64,000 nt of DNA from Acanthochlamys bracteata. Lineage: Eukaryota; Streptophyta; Magnoliopsida; Pandanales; Velloziaceae. Of this stretch, positions 30,301-42,701 are shown piece by piece. The stretch covers positions 10,168,001 to 10,232,000 of the forward strand of contig CM034127.1 in NCBI GenBank assembly GCA_019914995.1, read 5' to 3'. Each line of letters begins with the position of its first letter. Positions within the stretch are counted from its first letter, which is position 1. Under the pieces are notes generated by a model. It was not told the origin of the DNA. It worked only from the letters and a program-made list of their open reading frames with translations, and did not search any database. Position numbers and translations under genes: made by a program.

Positions 30301-31025
30301 CCTTCTCTCCATTGCATTCGTTGAAGTTTCTGCTAATTTCTTTATCAGAGGTGATAGAAAAGCATCTGTTCTCATGTTCTTGTGATTTTTCAGGAATAGC
30401 TCGATGCTTTACATTTGGTGGAAGTAAGAACATTGTGCTGCATGATCCCTTGTTATTGCCCCGCGTAGATTTAACGAAAGAGAAATATATGAAAAAAGAT
30501 GAAAAGCAGACTACCATCAATCATTTTCATGAGAAGCTTTTGAAATTGAAAGACTTGATGAAGACAAAGGTAAAGACAGAGATCTATGCAGTATGTTTAC
30601 ATAATCATCCAATTCATTGCCAATATTACTGAAGCACAATCCTTCTATTTCTTAATGACATTCTAACATCCTTTACTTTTTATTCCTTATGTATGAATAG
30701 CACATTCTGCATATCCATATTTGTTCATTGCTTGAAAAGAAATCACTTACATCAAGGAAGTTTCTAGCGAATGTTTTCTAGGTTCTTGTGTTGTCCAAAA
30801 TTAATGTCTGAACATGCTCATATATTTTTTGTTACTGACTACCATGAATTATTTACTTCTGGTTTGCACCTGAATTAGGTATTGTTATGTTTAAATGTAA
30901 ATTGTGAATTTCTAGATTAACTGTTGATGTGTTTTCAGGCTGGCAGAAGAAAGGCTGAGAGAAGGCACAAGTTCATGGAAGATTTCTTAACTGAATTTTA
31001 TGAAGAATGGAGCTGCAGAGCTTAG
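27331..31025 (+). CDS. HD-domain metal-dependent phosphohydrolase (YedJ-like)
   Basis: Seven exons fit in phase: 27331-27513, 27965-27995, 28081-28099, 28333-28433, 29757-29855, 30394-30569 and 30939-31025, encoding 231 aa. The HD signature is complete: His36 (SHDAAHAFRV), His69-Asp70 (AALLHDVGDYK) and Asp136 (VVQDADRLDAIGAIG), the usual two-metal ligands. FTFGGSKN and INHFHEKLLKL follow, as in bacterial YedJ-type proteins. Family members hydrolyse phosphate esters, often of nucleotides. The substrate here is unknown. There is no targeting peptide, so it is probably cytosolic. The start is the first ATG with the conserved N-terminus after it. Exon 3 is a 19-nt microexon and intron 4 carries a three-copy tandem repeat. 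Confidence 0.92.
29043..29270 (+). repeat. Three-copy tandem repeat, 76-bp unit
   Basis: AGATCTTA(C/A)ACCTCTTTG...TATCCTTTTGG units start at 29043, 29119 and 29195 with only a few differences between copies. The array is in intron 4 of the HD-domain gene. Confidence 0.92.
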
Positions 31026-32532
31026 ATTGTAGGTTCTCTTCTCCTTTTTCTTTTTCCGTTAAAAGCTGCATGCACATCTAGTTGTTCATTTTATACTGTA
31101 AAATGGTCTAATTATTTCATATTTTCTTGGGATATTAAAAGATACTTGAGGTTAAATTATTCCAATTTCCAAGTTAAAGAGAGCATCAATTTTCAGTTTA
31201 TTCTGTGAAATTATATCAATAAACAAGAAACTGTTGAAAGCAAAGGTAAGCGTGAGTTATAGGGATCTTTACCACGCGTATCCCCCAAGTTTAGCGAGCA
31301 ATTCCACTGAAGTGCATCTTGTTAGAGTGGTGCTTCCAGTAAATATTTAGTTAACAAGGTGGTTTTTAGTTGCATAGGCATGTACTAAGGCTCTTGATAA
31401 TTAGCTAAGGTAGAATGTCGGAGATTTCATCATAGGTGGTTTTAGTTGCATAGGCATGTACTACTACTGATCTTGTGTAGCATTTGCAAAAATGTATGCT
31501 AACCATTTTAGATATGATGAAGTTTTACAAAAGAATGTGATGATGTTTTAATCTACATTAATTATATGATGCAGATATCATGATGGATTTCCAATGTCAA
31601 TACCAGGAAGATCCCAAGGAAGTATGTAAAATGGAATGTGGATGATTCAAGTATTAAGCACCATAAGTCTCTCTCAGTTTTTATCCTAGTGTCCCTCTTA
31701 TTTTGGTGTGTGGTAGGGAGGGTGAGATATCATCCCTTCAAATGGGTGTTGGAAGAAGGTGGTGGTTATCAAAGTAATGTTTCTCGTCAATTAATGTGTT
31801 GATGTTAGTTTGGATTTTCTCCCTAGGTCACTTTGCTCGGAAATGCCTGGTCTTAATATTAGAATAGCACTGCAAGGGGAAATATGGAGACCCATGCAAG
31901 GAATTCTCTGTACACTATCTCTAGATTTTTCTTGTTTCATAAGGAAAACCCTGCACACTGAAGTTATGTTGTTCCCTATGGTCAAGTGTAGGGAAAATCG
32001 TACTGACAACTTAGATATCTTGTCTTTATAGAGGTCTTTGCAAGTTAAATTCAGGATGGATGTATAGAAGATCCTGACTTTCCTTATTTTGTAAATTAGG
32101 GGGTCATCTGGATATACCCTACGGAAACTTGGACATAGAGCACACCCATATTCATACTTGAAAGGAATGAGACCCACACTATAGATTCTTCTAACTAAAG
32201 CTACCAGTACTATTATGTTGTTGGTGAATGAATTCCTAAGAAAATTCAGGTTTTTGCTTATGTAGTAAACTTATATAACAGAATACTTTCAGCAGCCGCA
32301 TCATTCTGCGATGCAGGAAAGTACTTTCAAAATAAATTTTTTGAGATATGAAATATGAAATATTTTTAAAAATAAGTTTTTTTATTTTTTATAATAAATA
32401 ATAAAAAAATTTTATAATTTAAATATTTAAATATTTTTAAAATTTTAAAAGTTATACAAAATTAAAAATTTATTATAAGATAAAATAAAATTAAAATAAA
32501 AAAAGTTTGCAAGTATAATCAAACAAGCGTGC

Positions 32533-32760
32533 AGGGTGCGTTCGGTTTTCCATTTTTTTTCTGAATTTTTTTAATTTATATTTTTTAATATATATTTTAT
32601 AAATATTTTAAAAATTTAGAAAATATAAAAAAATTTATATAATGAATTTTTTTATTATACATTTTTATTAATTTTTAAAAAATAAAATTTATTTTAAAAA
32701 AAATAAAAATATTTTTTATTTTAAAAAAATTTTATTTTATAAGTAATTCCAAACGCAACC
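32533..32760 (+). repeat. AT-rich MITE-like repeat, family A
   Basis: The copy starts gggtgcgttcggttttcc and ends tataagtaattccaaacgcaacc. The core matches the copies at 20058 and 20812, including TTTTTTAATATATATTTTA. Confidence 0.6.
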
Positions 32761-32929
32761 GCAGTCTTCCGGACTCTATTCTTGAAAGGCGAAGTCCTTG
32801 GAAAAATTTAATCAAGATATCTGTCTACTCCTAACATTTAATATTTTATCAAATGAAGTTGCTGAGTGGTCGACTTCTAAATAAAAATCTTGTCCTCGTA
32901 TGGTCTTGAGTGTAGTTGACCCGGGGCCA

Positions 32930-33340
32930 AGTTAATAGATCGGGTCGGATTGATCCGATTTGAGTAAAATATCTCATGCTGGATTAGTTTGGTTCGGTTT
33001 TATTTCTCATGACTCAGTTTGGCTCATTTATCCGAATTATATTTTTTATTTTATATAAAAAATAAAATTTAAAAATTATTTTTAAGATAAAAAATAAATA
33101 TTATTATTTTTAAAACTTATTTTTTAGTATTATAAAATTTTTTTATTAAATTAATGTTGACCATGTCAATAGTCAATATTTGACCGGTCAATATTAATAG
33201 TACCCAGACGGGCGAGCCGCCCGATAGGTCAACATAGTCGGTCCATCCTGCACGTTGGACCGGACTAGGTCCGATCCTATCACTGTTTACCGGACTGGAC
33301 GGGCCGATGACCGAAGCTCGGCTCATTTTTACACCTCTAG
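32930..33340 (-). repeat. Dispersed repeat, 'AGAGATGCAAAT' family (reverse copy)
   Basis: The copy ends in cggctcatttttacacctctag, the reverse of the family start, and contains TTGACCGGTCAATATT and several GGACCGGAC-type boxes around an A/T core. Confidence 0.5.
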
Positions 33341-33808
33341 TCACAAGAAGCACCTGGAGATTTATTGCACGCTTGAAAGTAAAAGTCTATTCCCTTATTA
33401 GGGTACAATACATAGAAAGTAAAAAATATATTAAAAACGGAGTTTAAAATTTTATTTTAAATATTTTTTAAAAGTAAGTTTAAAATTAAAAAATAAAATT
33501 GCAATTAAGAAATATGTAAATAAAAAAATTAAAATTAAAATTTTGTGTGTAAAATTATAATTTTTAATTTTCTGTACAAATAAAATATATGAATTTTTCG
33601 GAATTCAAATTTTGACGGAGAAAACACTATAATTACGGACGATTGAAACACGTCCTAACAAACAAATCTCATGAAACATGGTTAAAAACTTCCACATACG
33701 AACTTGCATGTTGCCCAAATTTAGCTTATGAATTGTTGTAACAAACATATTTTTAAGTTTTTAACTACTGCAGTAAACCTGCATGGTGATTTTCAGTTCT
33801 TGCACTCT

Positions 33809-36000
33809 CTATGAAGAAATCTTCTTGATGTCATCCCTTAGTGTGAGCTTCACCTTCAATCCGTACTTCATGTACATGGTCAGAGCCATTTTTGGAACCA
33901 CTGGATGGTCCTCAGCAACGTGAACGTGGTAACGGTGGATGATATTCGCTGCAACAAATTTCATCTGGTAGTAGGCAAAGTCTTTCCCAAGGCAGAGCCT
34001 CGGTCCTCCATTGAAGGCAGTGAACTTGTACGCTGACTCACTCATGAACCGGCCATCCCTGAGCCACCTCTCGGGCTTGTACTCTCTGCAGTCTTCTCCC
34101 CAAATGCTTTCCATCCTTCCCATGGAGTAGATAGCGTAGATTAGCTTGGTACCTTTCTTCAGCACAGTTCCGTCAGGAAATACTTCATCTTCTATTACCT
34201 GTAAGCAAAAGAGATCAGACAAATTCCAGAAAGTACGTGTTTTGTTGCAACTCGTGTACATATGTATCACTCAGTAATGGCTTCCACTAAACAGAACAAT
34301 TTCTTTGTTTTCTTAGTTCGATTAGTTGGTTGCAACAACTCAGCAACAACCAATGCTTCTATATATATTTTGAGGAACGAAAAACGGAGTTCACCTTATG
34401 ACTTACAGTGTTTTGTTTTAAAATAATTAAAGTAAGGCATTGATTATCATAGATTTCGAAACGCTGTTGCATGTAATTCATTAAATCTTCTTCTGCTCTT
34501 GTTAATCGCGTGAAAATTAATTAGAATTTCTTATTGTCCCTCTATATCCAAATATGTACACCTGTTAATTAAATACAGCAGATGATAAAAGCTAAATAAG
34601 TTCTTTGGAAATCACGGCAACCAATTGGTTTTCCATGCAAGATCTATATGCATGCTTAATGAACAAAATTTAACTAGTGATAAGCGTAAGTCTAACGGGA
34701 TTATTTCATAGACTTACATGCAAAATTTTGAGCATATAATCATTTGAGAATAAAATAAAAATACTTTTACCTCCTTATGATCGACGGGCACCGACGGGTA
34801 AAGCCGGAGAGCTTCTGAGAGAGCAGCTTGCAAGTACTCCATTTTCTTCACCTCCTCCGGTTTAAACACAATCTCACTGTCTTGGTTATCGTTGTCTTTT
34901 GTCGATCTCTCCTTTATAATACTCTGCAATTCATCGAGAACGTTATTCTCGACATCGGGGTTCTTATCGAGCAACCAGAAGAACCACGCTAATGCCACGG
35001 ACGACGTATCTCTTCCTGCTAGTATGAAGTTAACACAGATGTCTCGTAAAAATTTGTCCGAGTACTCTTTTCCGTCTTCGTCTCTCAGTCGCATGAACGT
35101 TGTTAATAAATCTGCCCTTTGTTTTCCGGACTCCAGTTCCAGTTCTTTCTTTCTCGTTCGGATTACTTCGTAGGCGAACTTGTCGACCTGCTTTAGAGAT
35201 GAACGGAGCGTTTGCTCGCTGGCGAAATTTAGTAACCGTAGTGTTTTCCATATTGCGGTCGGTGTTACGAAGCGGATGGTCGTTGCTTCTGTTGCGTCCT
35301 CGAACGCTCGGGCGAAGGGAATTTCTGGTAGACCAGGGCGTAGACAACCGGGATCGGTCCCGAAAGCGATCATGCAAACGTTGTCGAATGTTAAACGGAG
35401 CAACACGTCCTGAAGGTCGATGAAAGAATTTGCATTCTCTGCAGCAGCGAGCACAGGGAGAAGTCTGGCATGCACGAGCTCAACAAGTGAAGCTGCGGTT
35501 AACGAACGGAACTCTGCAGAATGGAATTCAAGGCTTGCTATTTTGCGTTGCCGGCGCCATACTTCATCGTCAGCACTGAAAATTCCATCACCCAGAAGAT
35601 CACTAACATTTGAACGGAAATAAGGGCCTTTAGGGAAGCTAGCAAACTTAGTTTTGAGAATATGTTCAAGGTTTCTTGGATCAGCAGTGACTACGCAGTG
35701 CAGGTTAGTGAACATAGGTCCACGGAAAATAAAAGTTCCACCCATGGAAGATAGAACCCCAGTAACCCACTCGTACATGTTACCGCGGAGTCCGAGAAGA
35801 AGAGACGGAAGCATGCCGACAACAGGCCAGATAGCTAACCCATGTCGCCGGGCTTGTCGAACTGAGTGGATTGTTACGAAGATTGTTAGAGCTACGGCGA
35901 GTTCGAGAGTTCGAAATCCAGAAAGAAGGCGCCGGAAACTGATGTCGTCGGCGAGCAGAGAAGTAGTAGTAGTAGTAGTCGTACTCGTGGTGGAGTTCAT
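33809..36000 (-). CDS. CYP86B1: Cytochrome P450 CYP86B, very-long-chain fatty acid omega-hydroxylase
   Basis: Exons are 34771-36000 and 33809-34198 with a 572-nt phase-0 intron after VPVDHKE, encoding 539 aa. The enzyme hydroxylates the terminal carbon of C22-C24 acyl chains for suberin and cutin in the endoplasmic reticulum. The N-terminal anchor LELAVALTIFVTIHS (about 32-46) is followed by WPVVGMLPSLL. Also visible are the I-helix oxygen motif AGRDTSS, the K-helix EALR, PERW, and the haem loop FNGGPRLCLGK with Cys479. TADPRNLEHILKTKF, LLGDGIFSADD, QDVLLRLTFDNVCMIAFG and DKFLRDICVNFILAGRDTSS match CYP86B1 (At5g23190) as I know it, rather than CYP86A. A Thr-rich run (nine in a row after MNSTTST) follows the first residues and could vary in length. 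Confidence 0.96.
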
Positions 36001-36051
36001 TATGGTGCATGCAAAGTAAGAGAGTGGGGACTTAGAAGTTTTAGATAGAAT

Positions 36052-36062
36052 TTATATTATAA
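36052..36062 (-). promoter_or_regulatory. Possible TATA box of the CYP86B gene
   Basis: The minus strand reads TATAATATAAA about 52-62 bases before the ATG. It is the best core-promoter candidate, though it implies a short leader. Confidence 0.4.
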
Positions 36063-36069
36063 GGGAGAG

Positions 36070-39000
36070 TACTGTAAATGGGAATTGTTAGGTGATTAAC
36101 TTTTGCGTGCCAGACCAGATTTGAGGTTAACCATTTGGTGAGCGGAACAGATCAGCTAACGGATATCTGCCAACAAGTTATTGATCAACTAACGGATATC
36201 TGCCCAATATGTTATGCTTACTTTCTAATTAAGGCAAATATTAAGGAGCTAGCGTCCTTCGGGAGGTAATATTTTAATTTATCAGATGCTATATCATTAT
36301 TTCATTGATTGGCCATTTATATTTGTTATAAGTTTAATTATTTTAAAGATAACTAATAAATCTCCTTTGTAGATTTTCAATTTACATTTTAGTTTTTCTG
36401 CTTGCATTATTTTTGGGTGGCGATCCTCGCGGTGATCAGTTTTTGCGGACTCTCGGCAAAATTGATTGCAAATAAAATAGGATCATAAGTAACTATATGC
36501 TGTAATGTTAATCTTGATCAACCACTCTTAACAAAAAAAATTAAAAAATGTTGATAAATCTGCACTACTTAAAACGAGGGAGTGAATTTGATTGGTAATT
36601 AAAAAATTCAGATAATGATTTTTCTACACAACAATAAAAATATAGTTAGCTGCAAATAATCACCTTTTTACACAAAGGCGAGTTAAATAAAATAAAACTT
36701 TCTGATTGGCTGGATTGAGCTAATTATTTAATAAAAAAGAGTTAGTGCTTTCTGTTCGGATCAACAAAATAATAAAATTATCCATCACACAAATATGCTA
36801 GATTTAGATAGATCGGTAAATGAATTTGTCTATGTTCACCGCTTTTTTTCATCAAAAATGAAATTCATTAATACTTGGTAGCTTGCTACAACACCAAAAT
36901 AATATATTTAGTCAAACACTCTTATCTTAATTGATTTTCTTCAAAATGAACTATCAACCGCCTTTTAGACTTTCAAGTCTCTATATGTTACTGCACAAGT
37001 CTTAATAAAGTCTTATGTAAATACATAACTTCTTACCAAATTATTGAGAAGGTTTTGCCGAACCTTTTTATTAATTATAGCCATCATTTATACAAATTCA
37101 ACGCATTAGGGGTGTTACAGATTTTTCTCAGTTTATAGTTAAGGATCTTTCCACAATGAAGTTTAATCTCAATAAAAATAAATGAGAAAGTAAAAAGGCA
37201 ATACTAATAAAATTGTCTCAGTAGATCTCAAATAGTTAGTCAAAAGTAGTAGTGAGTTAGCTCCGTAAAATGCATTATCTCTTGTATGTAGTTCTTCAAG
37301 TATATCTCTTTTTGCATTTTTCTATACAACTTTTTTATTTTTTTCTTCTTCTTTCTTTTATATTTTTATGTTGTCAAGTTGAAGAATTTTTAATTTCTAA
37401 TGTTAGGAGATCATCTTGGCTGTCTCTCTCAATCGCTCCTTCTACAATCTGATATTGAAGCTCTCTCATGGTGAGCTAGGAACCAACGATTCAACGAGAA
37501 AGCAGTACGCATGGTATCAGCGAAGAGAGTTTATCGAACAGCAGCACAGCGGAGCAGTGGAGCGAAATTAAAAACCTAGCTAGGTTTCGCGCGACAGACA
37601 GAGAAAAAAGGAAGACAATTAAATATGAAATTACCGACTGAATAGATAATAATTGGTATTTTTGAACTCATTACCAACTAAGATTTTGGTTAGCTAGCAA
37701 ACTAGCTTATTTGTCAACTGTTTTTAATTGCAGTCGTTAAATGGTATGACGTTATCGACTACTTATTTGTTAGTCAGTATTTAAGCAAATTATCGATTAT
37801 ATTTTTCTGTCGGTATATTTCAATCGGTAAAGACTATATGTAATAGCGAGTGTCTCTTTATCTAAATCTTCTAACTGCTATCCATCAAGCTCAATCAAGT
37901 GAGTCTCAACGGCTAGATTAATTTAATCTTTTCAATTCTCTGCTTCGTCAGCAAGTTCTATAGGTTAATTTGATTTTCTTCTGCATTAGGAAATGAGGGT
38001 CTCGGTAATTTAATTTTTTCATATGTGCTTCTCTCTCTTACTAGTTGTGCAATTTCTTCAATTTTCTTGTATGGGCCCACTATAAAGATGATGGATCAAA
38101 TACGATTTCGAATTTTTCTCTATGATTTTACTGAAGGATCATATGGTGTTTCCTTAAATGTTTCATGGTTTAGGATGCCATTGAATCAATTTTGTTTGCT
38201 ATAAGCTGTATTATATGCTTATTATTCGGTAAAGAATGCTAGTGAGTTGAAGTGTATTATTATCTTTATATTTTAATAAGATCAACTTTGACATGTAATA
38301 AAAAATTGTTTGGATTTCATCTTATGAATATTGTATGATAACTCTTTATAAAGTATTCTTTTGTCACTTCATTATAGTAACTCTATGTAACATATAGTGG
38401 ATCAAGTATATGTATAATTCCTGTATTGGATAGTTTACTTGTTGAACTCCAATCTAGACTATTGCCAAAATAATTCTAACAGTTGACTTGACCTTCACTT
38501 CTTGAGATTTTTTGCTATTCTTGATATGAATTGATAGTTGTTATGATGCTTAGTAAGTCCTCAAAATTTGGCTTCGAACAAGTGAAAAAAAATCTTTATC
38601 AAACTTCATTTGAAAGTTGCCTTTAGTATTGTCTGATTTTTTGCAGTACAATTTTCTAAACTTTCTTTCAATCTTTTATAATTTTTTTAGACTTGTGTAG
38701 ATCATGATTTGATGAACTATTTAGTCAATATTATTGTGTGTAAGTTTCGCTAACTCTGATAAAAATTAAGCTCAAATTGATCTTGCATCTTGCTTGAAAT
38801 CATCTCTAAAGTGAGTATGGTGATCACGATTTTTGTACAACAGAAAAATAGTCGGCTAATTTATATTCAATAATATGTTTTACTTTAAGTGATTCCTCTG
38901 TTGTGCTCTATTCTGCTATGTTATTAACACTTTTAGTCGAATTTTCATTCTTATGCTCAACAAAAGGTTTCCTATTGTATAGCGGATTGGACTGCAATTA

Positions 39001-39758
39001 TTATGTAGATAGAATCTATCTTTGTAAAATAGTAAGAGAATAATTTTTTAGGCTTTTTTATTTTGTTGTAGTTCTGCACTGCTTAAACCATTAGTTCATC
39101 TATCTCATAAATTATTTTTTGGTTCTATTATCATCCAATTTAATCTTGGAGTTCCAACAAAAATAAAAAAGATTTGTCCCAAGTAGGAGGACAACAATTG
39201 TCTTTAATTCTTTATATAGTTTTTTAGATATCAATATATAGTTTTCTTTATAAGACAATAATATCAAGTAGCTTTGGTTGATAAGGGGTAGCTGAAAATC
39301 TCTTGACAAAAAGGAATGAAGTTGGATTTTTAGACGGTGGCCAAATACAACTGCTTATAGTAATACAGTAATCCTCATAGTAGTAATGCTGTCTTAACAC
39401 TTCTAATTATGTTAATAATTATTTGAAGTATGTTTGGTCTAAGGTTTTTGTCCAAGAACAAGATGAAACAAGTCATGCTGGATGAATGGTAAGCTATCAG
39501 TGTAATGCATGGTTTCTTGCTAGTTTTAGTTGTTGTGCTGGATTACTTGGGAACATTAGAAGTTGTTTGTTATAAAAATTTATTTTGAAACGAAAAGTAT
39601 AAAAATTTTATCTAAAATAATATTGAATTATATATAAATAATAAATAAATAATAAATTTTACGTATAGATATACTTTTTGTGAATTGAGAAGTTAAAATG
39701 AAATGATAAAATTAAATAAAATAGAATGCCAAACTTGCCCCTACTCTTTTCTAACTCC
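36070..39758. other. Gene-poor region with transposon relics
   Basis: No gene is supported. A short direct repeat, taacggatatctgcc, occurs at about 36157 and 36193. A CACTA-like terminus is at about 37630-37861. Around 37509-37527 catggtatcagcgaagagag resembles a plant retroelement primer-binding site, but I see no paired LTRs. The rest to 39758 looks like ordinary intergenic or intron-like sequence. Confidence 0.4.
37630..37861 (-). mobile_element. Possible decayed CACTA (En/Spm) terminus
   Basis: On the minus strand the segment starts CACTCGCTATTACA and is followed by many short boxes of the TTACCGA/ACCGACA/TCGATAA type in both directions, ending near TCAGTCGGTAATTTC. Dense subterminal boxes of this kind are typical of CACTA elements. 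No transposase or partner end was seen. Confidence 0.35.
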
Positions 39759-39960
39759 ATGGCTGATTGGTCTGCTCTGCCAAAAGACATACTTGTTTTA
39801 TTTCTAGAAAAGTAGCTATTGTCAAAAATAGACGACAACAACTTCACAGCACTCCGCTACACATGGAGAGAAGCCGTCTAGGATTGGCAACAAACTGCCT
39901 TCCCTCCATGGTTTTCAAGATTCAGCAAGACACATGGTGCAGCAAAACTCTGCATGTATG
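39759..39960 (+). pseudogene. F-box (SKIP23/DUF295-type) N-terminal fragment
   Basis: The frame opens MADWSALPKDILVLFLEK and then stops. It continues as LLSKIDDNNFTALRYTWREAV, with another stop and a shift. The opening matches the F-box start of plant F-box/DUF295 proteins (WSxLPKDxLxLI). An intact protein would continue to a DUF295 domain, which is missing here. Confidence 0.55.
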
Positions 39961-40133
39961 CTATATTTAGGACTGAACTACTTCTATTTCTTAGGACTGA
40001 ACTGGAAGTGACAGGGAAGTTCATGAGTAATTTAGGCGATAGTATGCTATTCTTAGGACTGAACTGCCCATGTCAATCTCAGTCGGCAACTTTCTATTGT
40101 TGCGACTGAATGGCATATATTTCCTTGAGATAG

Positions 40134-40304
40134 AATATCTATGAGGCTTTCAGAGACGGTGATGATCCATTAATGCGGAACAACCTTGGAGTTACTGATT
40201 ACAATTTAGTAAATGGAAATTTTGATTTGTCAAGCATAAGAAAGAGGCATGTTCCTGGACTTGGGAATACTGTTGGAAACATGCCCACCTCCTACGTGGT
40301 TTAA
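40134..40304 (+). pseudogene. Unassigned 56-codon ORF fragment
   Basis: After a gagatag acceptor-like site, an open frame runs to TAA and reads NIYEAFRDGDDPLMRNN, GVTDYNLVNGNFDLSS and RKRHVPGLGNTVGNMPTSYVV. The composition looks like real protein. I do not recognise it. It may be the last exon of a dead gene. Confidence 0.35.
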
Positions 40305-41394
40305 CCTCTCTCTCTACTTAAGATCACTTTTGCATGTTCCATTTTTTTCTAAATTGGAATTGCATTGCCATTTTGATAAAAGAAAGGTAAGGATTTTGTG
40401 GTTAAATCTTTATGTAACTTGATTTAAGACTGCAGCATACATCTAAATTCTGCTCCTTAATATATAAATGGATAATGAGTTTCTGTTTGCAGACATGAGT
40501 AGGTATATTAACACTCAACAATACCTAACGCATTGTGCCGGGAAAATAACTAATGAATAATATAACAAGGAATGAAAGAAACAGAAGAACTTTATATTCT
40601 AAGCATCTACAAGCCTCTGCTATCATAATAGATAGGCCTACCAGCACACACTTGTCTCTATATTGCTCAAGGCTAATCAGATATTTCAACACCTAGAGCT
40701 GGCCGAACATCACTCGTTCAGTTGCTTTTAGATGCCTTTCTCTTGGTTCTTCCTACAATGCATGCAGCTTCCTGGCTGCTGTCTTGTAACAACTCCATTG
40801 GTGTCATGTCTCCCTAAAAACTGTTAGATTAAACACTTTTATTAGAAATCTTGTGAGTGGAATGTTCAATCTAAATGGTAGGGGAGGTAAGGAGCATGTA
40901 ACTTATGGAAAAACTTATTTTCTCACTAAAGCATGGCATTAGAAGCTTATATACGGTACACGAATTTGAGTTCCATCAAGTTCATGGCACATGGCATACG
41001 AGTTGTTTTATCATATATATAATTTGTTTGGATAAATCTACCTGTATTGGTTTACGAGGTCATGTTCCCTAGGCAACTTTGGTTTGTCATCTTTTGTTTG
41101 CGTAAGTAGTTTATGTTCGTGGAATTAACACTTCTTCACCTTATTAGGAGAGATCTATATGGTAGCCTTACGGTCTGTTTGGATAGAATATATTGAATAT
41201 GTTACTTTTCATTTTGAACGTTCTATTCCAATAATTAAACTTGTTACCAAGTGTTTTTTTACCCTAGCAAGTTCGGCTGAATTAAGAAAACGTGAATTGC
41301 AATATTTGCGGCCCGCTTATGATATATTTTTGACATTTTGTTTCTAGGAGTCCATACATCAATTAAAAAAAAACCTCTGTTATACCCAACTTGA

Positions 41395-42701
41395 AGAGGA
41401 GATCTTCAGTTCTGGTAATGGAGAAGTTATCCAACTTGACCATGGAGGATTTGTCAGCGCTGCAGCCTGAATTTCTTGCTCCGGTTATCGAGAAGCTATC
41501 CAAGGTTATCGAAAAGCCATCCCACAAGGGCACAAGGGCCCTTTTTTTATCATCCAATGATTTTAAATTACGGTTCCGATTTGTAAAGCTACGTCCACAA
41601 TCACCATGACTGGCAGAATTCCGCAAGAAGTCCAACCGTACAAACTTCTGCATGATCAATCCCACGAACGGTAAGAGCTCATCGAATCCAGTTCCTGGAT
41701 CCAGCGATGCCAAACCATATGATGACTGGATCTGCAGGAGGGTGGTTGGTGTTTGCCCATGAATTGTCAGAGCCTTATGCATACAACCCTGTCACCAAGG
41801 TCCGGTTCCAGCTACCTCCAATCGCGACATTTCCGTGTCTGAAACCTATTACGGATCGTGATGGCACCGTTATCAAGTACCATCACCCAATTTACACTAT
41901 TACGACGACCAAAAGAAGCCCGTCCTCCATCTTCCTCGGAGAATTCGCTCAGCCTGGCAACAAGTGATAGAAAAAGGTTGCAACATATCATGATGATAAT
42001 ACGACGTTGTTCAAATTGCCGTGCGCCATAATGGTTCAGTAAAAGCTTGGGATTTAAGAGAACCATCTCCTTGCAATAAGTGATAGAAAAAGGTTGCAAC
42101 ATATCATGATGATAATACGACGTTGTTCAAATTGCCGTGCGCCATAAGAGAACCAACTTTCGAGAAGATCTGGACCGGCTTGTCACGCTTTGGACATCGC
42201 CACCGGGATCGTTGAGGAATCACACAATTATTGAGAAGAAGCAAGATGGCCGGACTTAGACTACGAAACTGTAATTCCTGTTGACACAGATTAGTACAGT
42301 ACGTAGCGCGTGTCGGAGATGATTTACTACACGTTCTCAGTTGTAGACGGTGTGTACAAACCAGAAGCAAAACCAGAGGTTTTCATGGTTTACAACCTGT
42401 GTCCCGACATAACTGAATGGGTTTTCATAGTTTACTGGTTGTAAGTCTGAACTGAACTGCTCCATAGCTGTCTCTGTCAATGATTTCCCGTTGGTGCAAC
42501 GGGATCGTATACATCTCCTTGAAGTCAAGACTCAATGGAAGTATGGTAGAGATCCAGCATTGCATTGGTATCACTGTTTACAATTTGAGAGGAGGAAAAT
42601 TTGAGTTGCCCCGCAAAGGAAGCAGAGCTGTTCCAGCACTTGTTGCAGCGATTCAGTTTTATTTCAAGAGTTCTACGGTAATTTCATTGTTAATCTATTA
42701 G
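41395..42701 (+). pseudogene. F-box/DUF295 protein pseudogene
   Basis: Pieces in family order lie in different frames. An F-box-like DLSALQPEFLAPVIEKL then FKLRFRFV stretch (41391-41609) comes first. The DUF295 opening GGWLVFAHELSEPYAYNP and FQLPPIATFPCLKPI (41707-41967) follows, then RHNGSVKAWDLREPSP and finally NGIVYI...VYNLRGGKFELP (42480-42701). Several stops and frameshifts break the gene. A 70-bp segment is duplicated inside it (41962-42031, 42077-42146). These proteins are SCF ubiquitin-ligase substrate adaptors. This copy cannot make one. Confidence 0.7.
41962..42146 (+). repeat. 70-bp direct repeat inside the F-box pseudogene
   Basis: AAGTGATAGAAAAAGG...GTGCGCCATAA occurs at 41962-42031 and 42077-42146, identical as far as I can read, with a 115-base period. 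Confidence 0.88.

Larger units (their letters stand above)
31026..33808. other. Intergenic region between convergent HD and CYP86B genes
   Basis: The first 700 bases or so probably include the HD gene 3' UTR, possibly with a spliced intron near 31030-31575. A 29-base sequence ggtggtttt(t)agttgcatagg... occurs twice (31358-31387, 31435-31463). Open stretches at 31791-32177 (-) and 31810-32031 (+) have no recognisable domain. Repeats fill 32530-33660. Confidence 0.45.

Noticed and set aside
31791-32177. 128-codon minus-strand frame after the HD gene
   Set aside because: No domain, no promoter signal, and an overlapping open frame on the other strand. It looks like chance.
34892-36019. Plus-strand open frames over the CYP86B first exon
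   Set aside because: They are antisense shadows of the P450 coding sequence, including the Thr-codon run that gives a Val run.
37509-37527. Retroelement primer-binding site catggtatcagcg
   Set aside because: The match to the tRNA-Met complement is partial and no LTR pair or gag/pol sequence flanks it.
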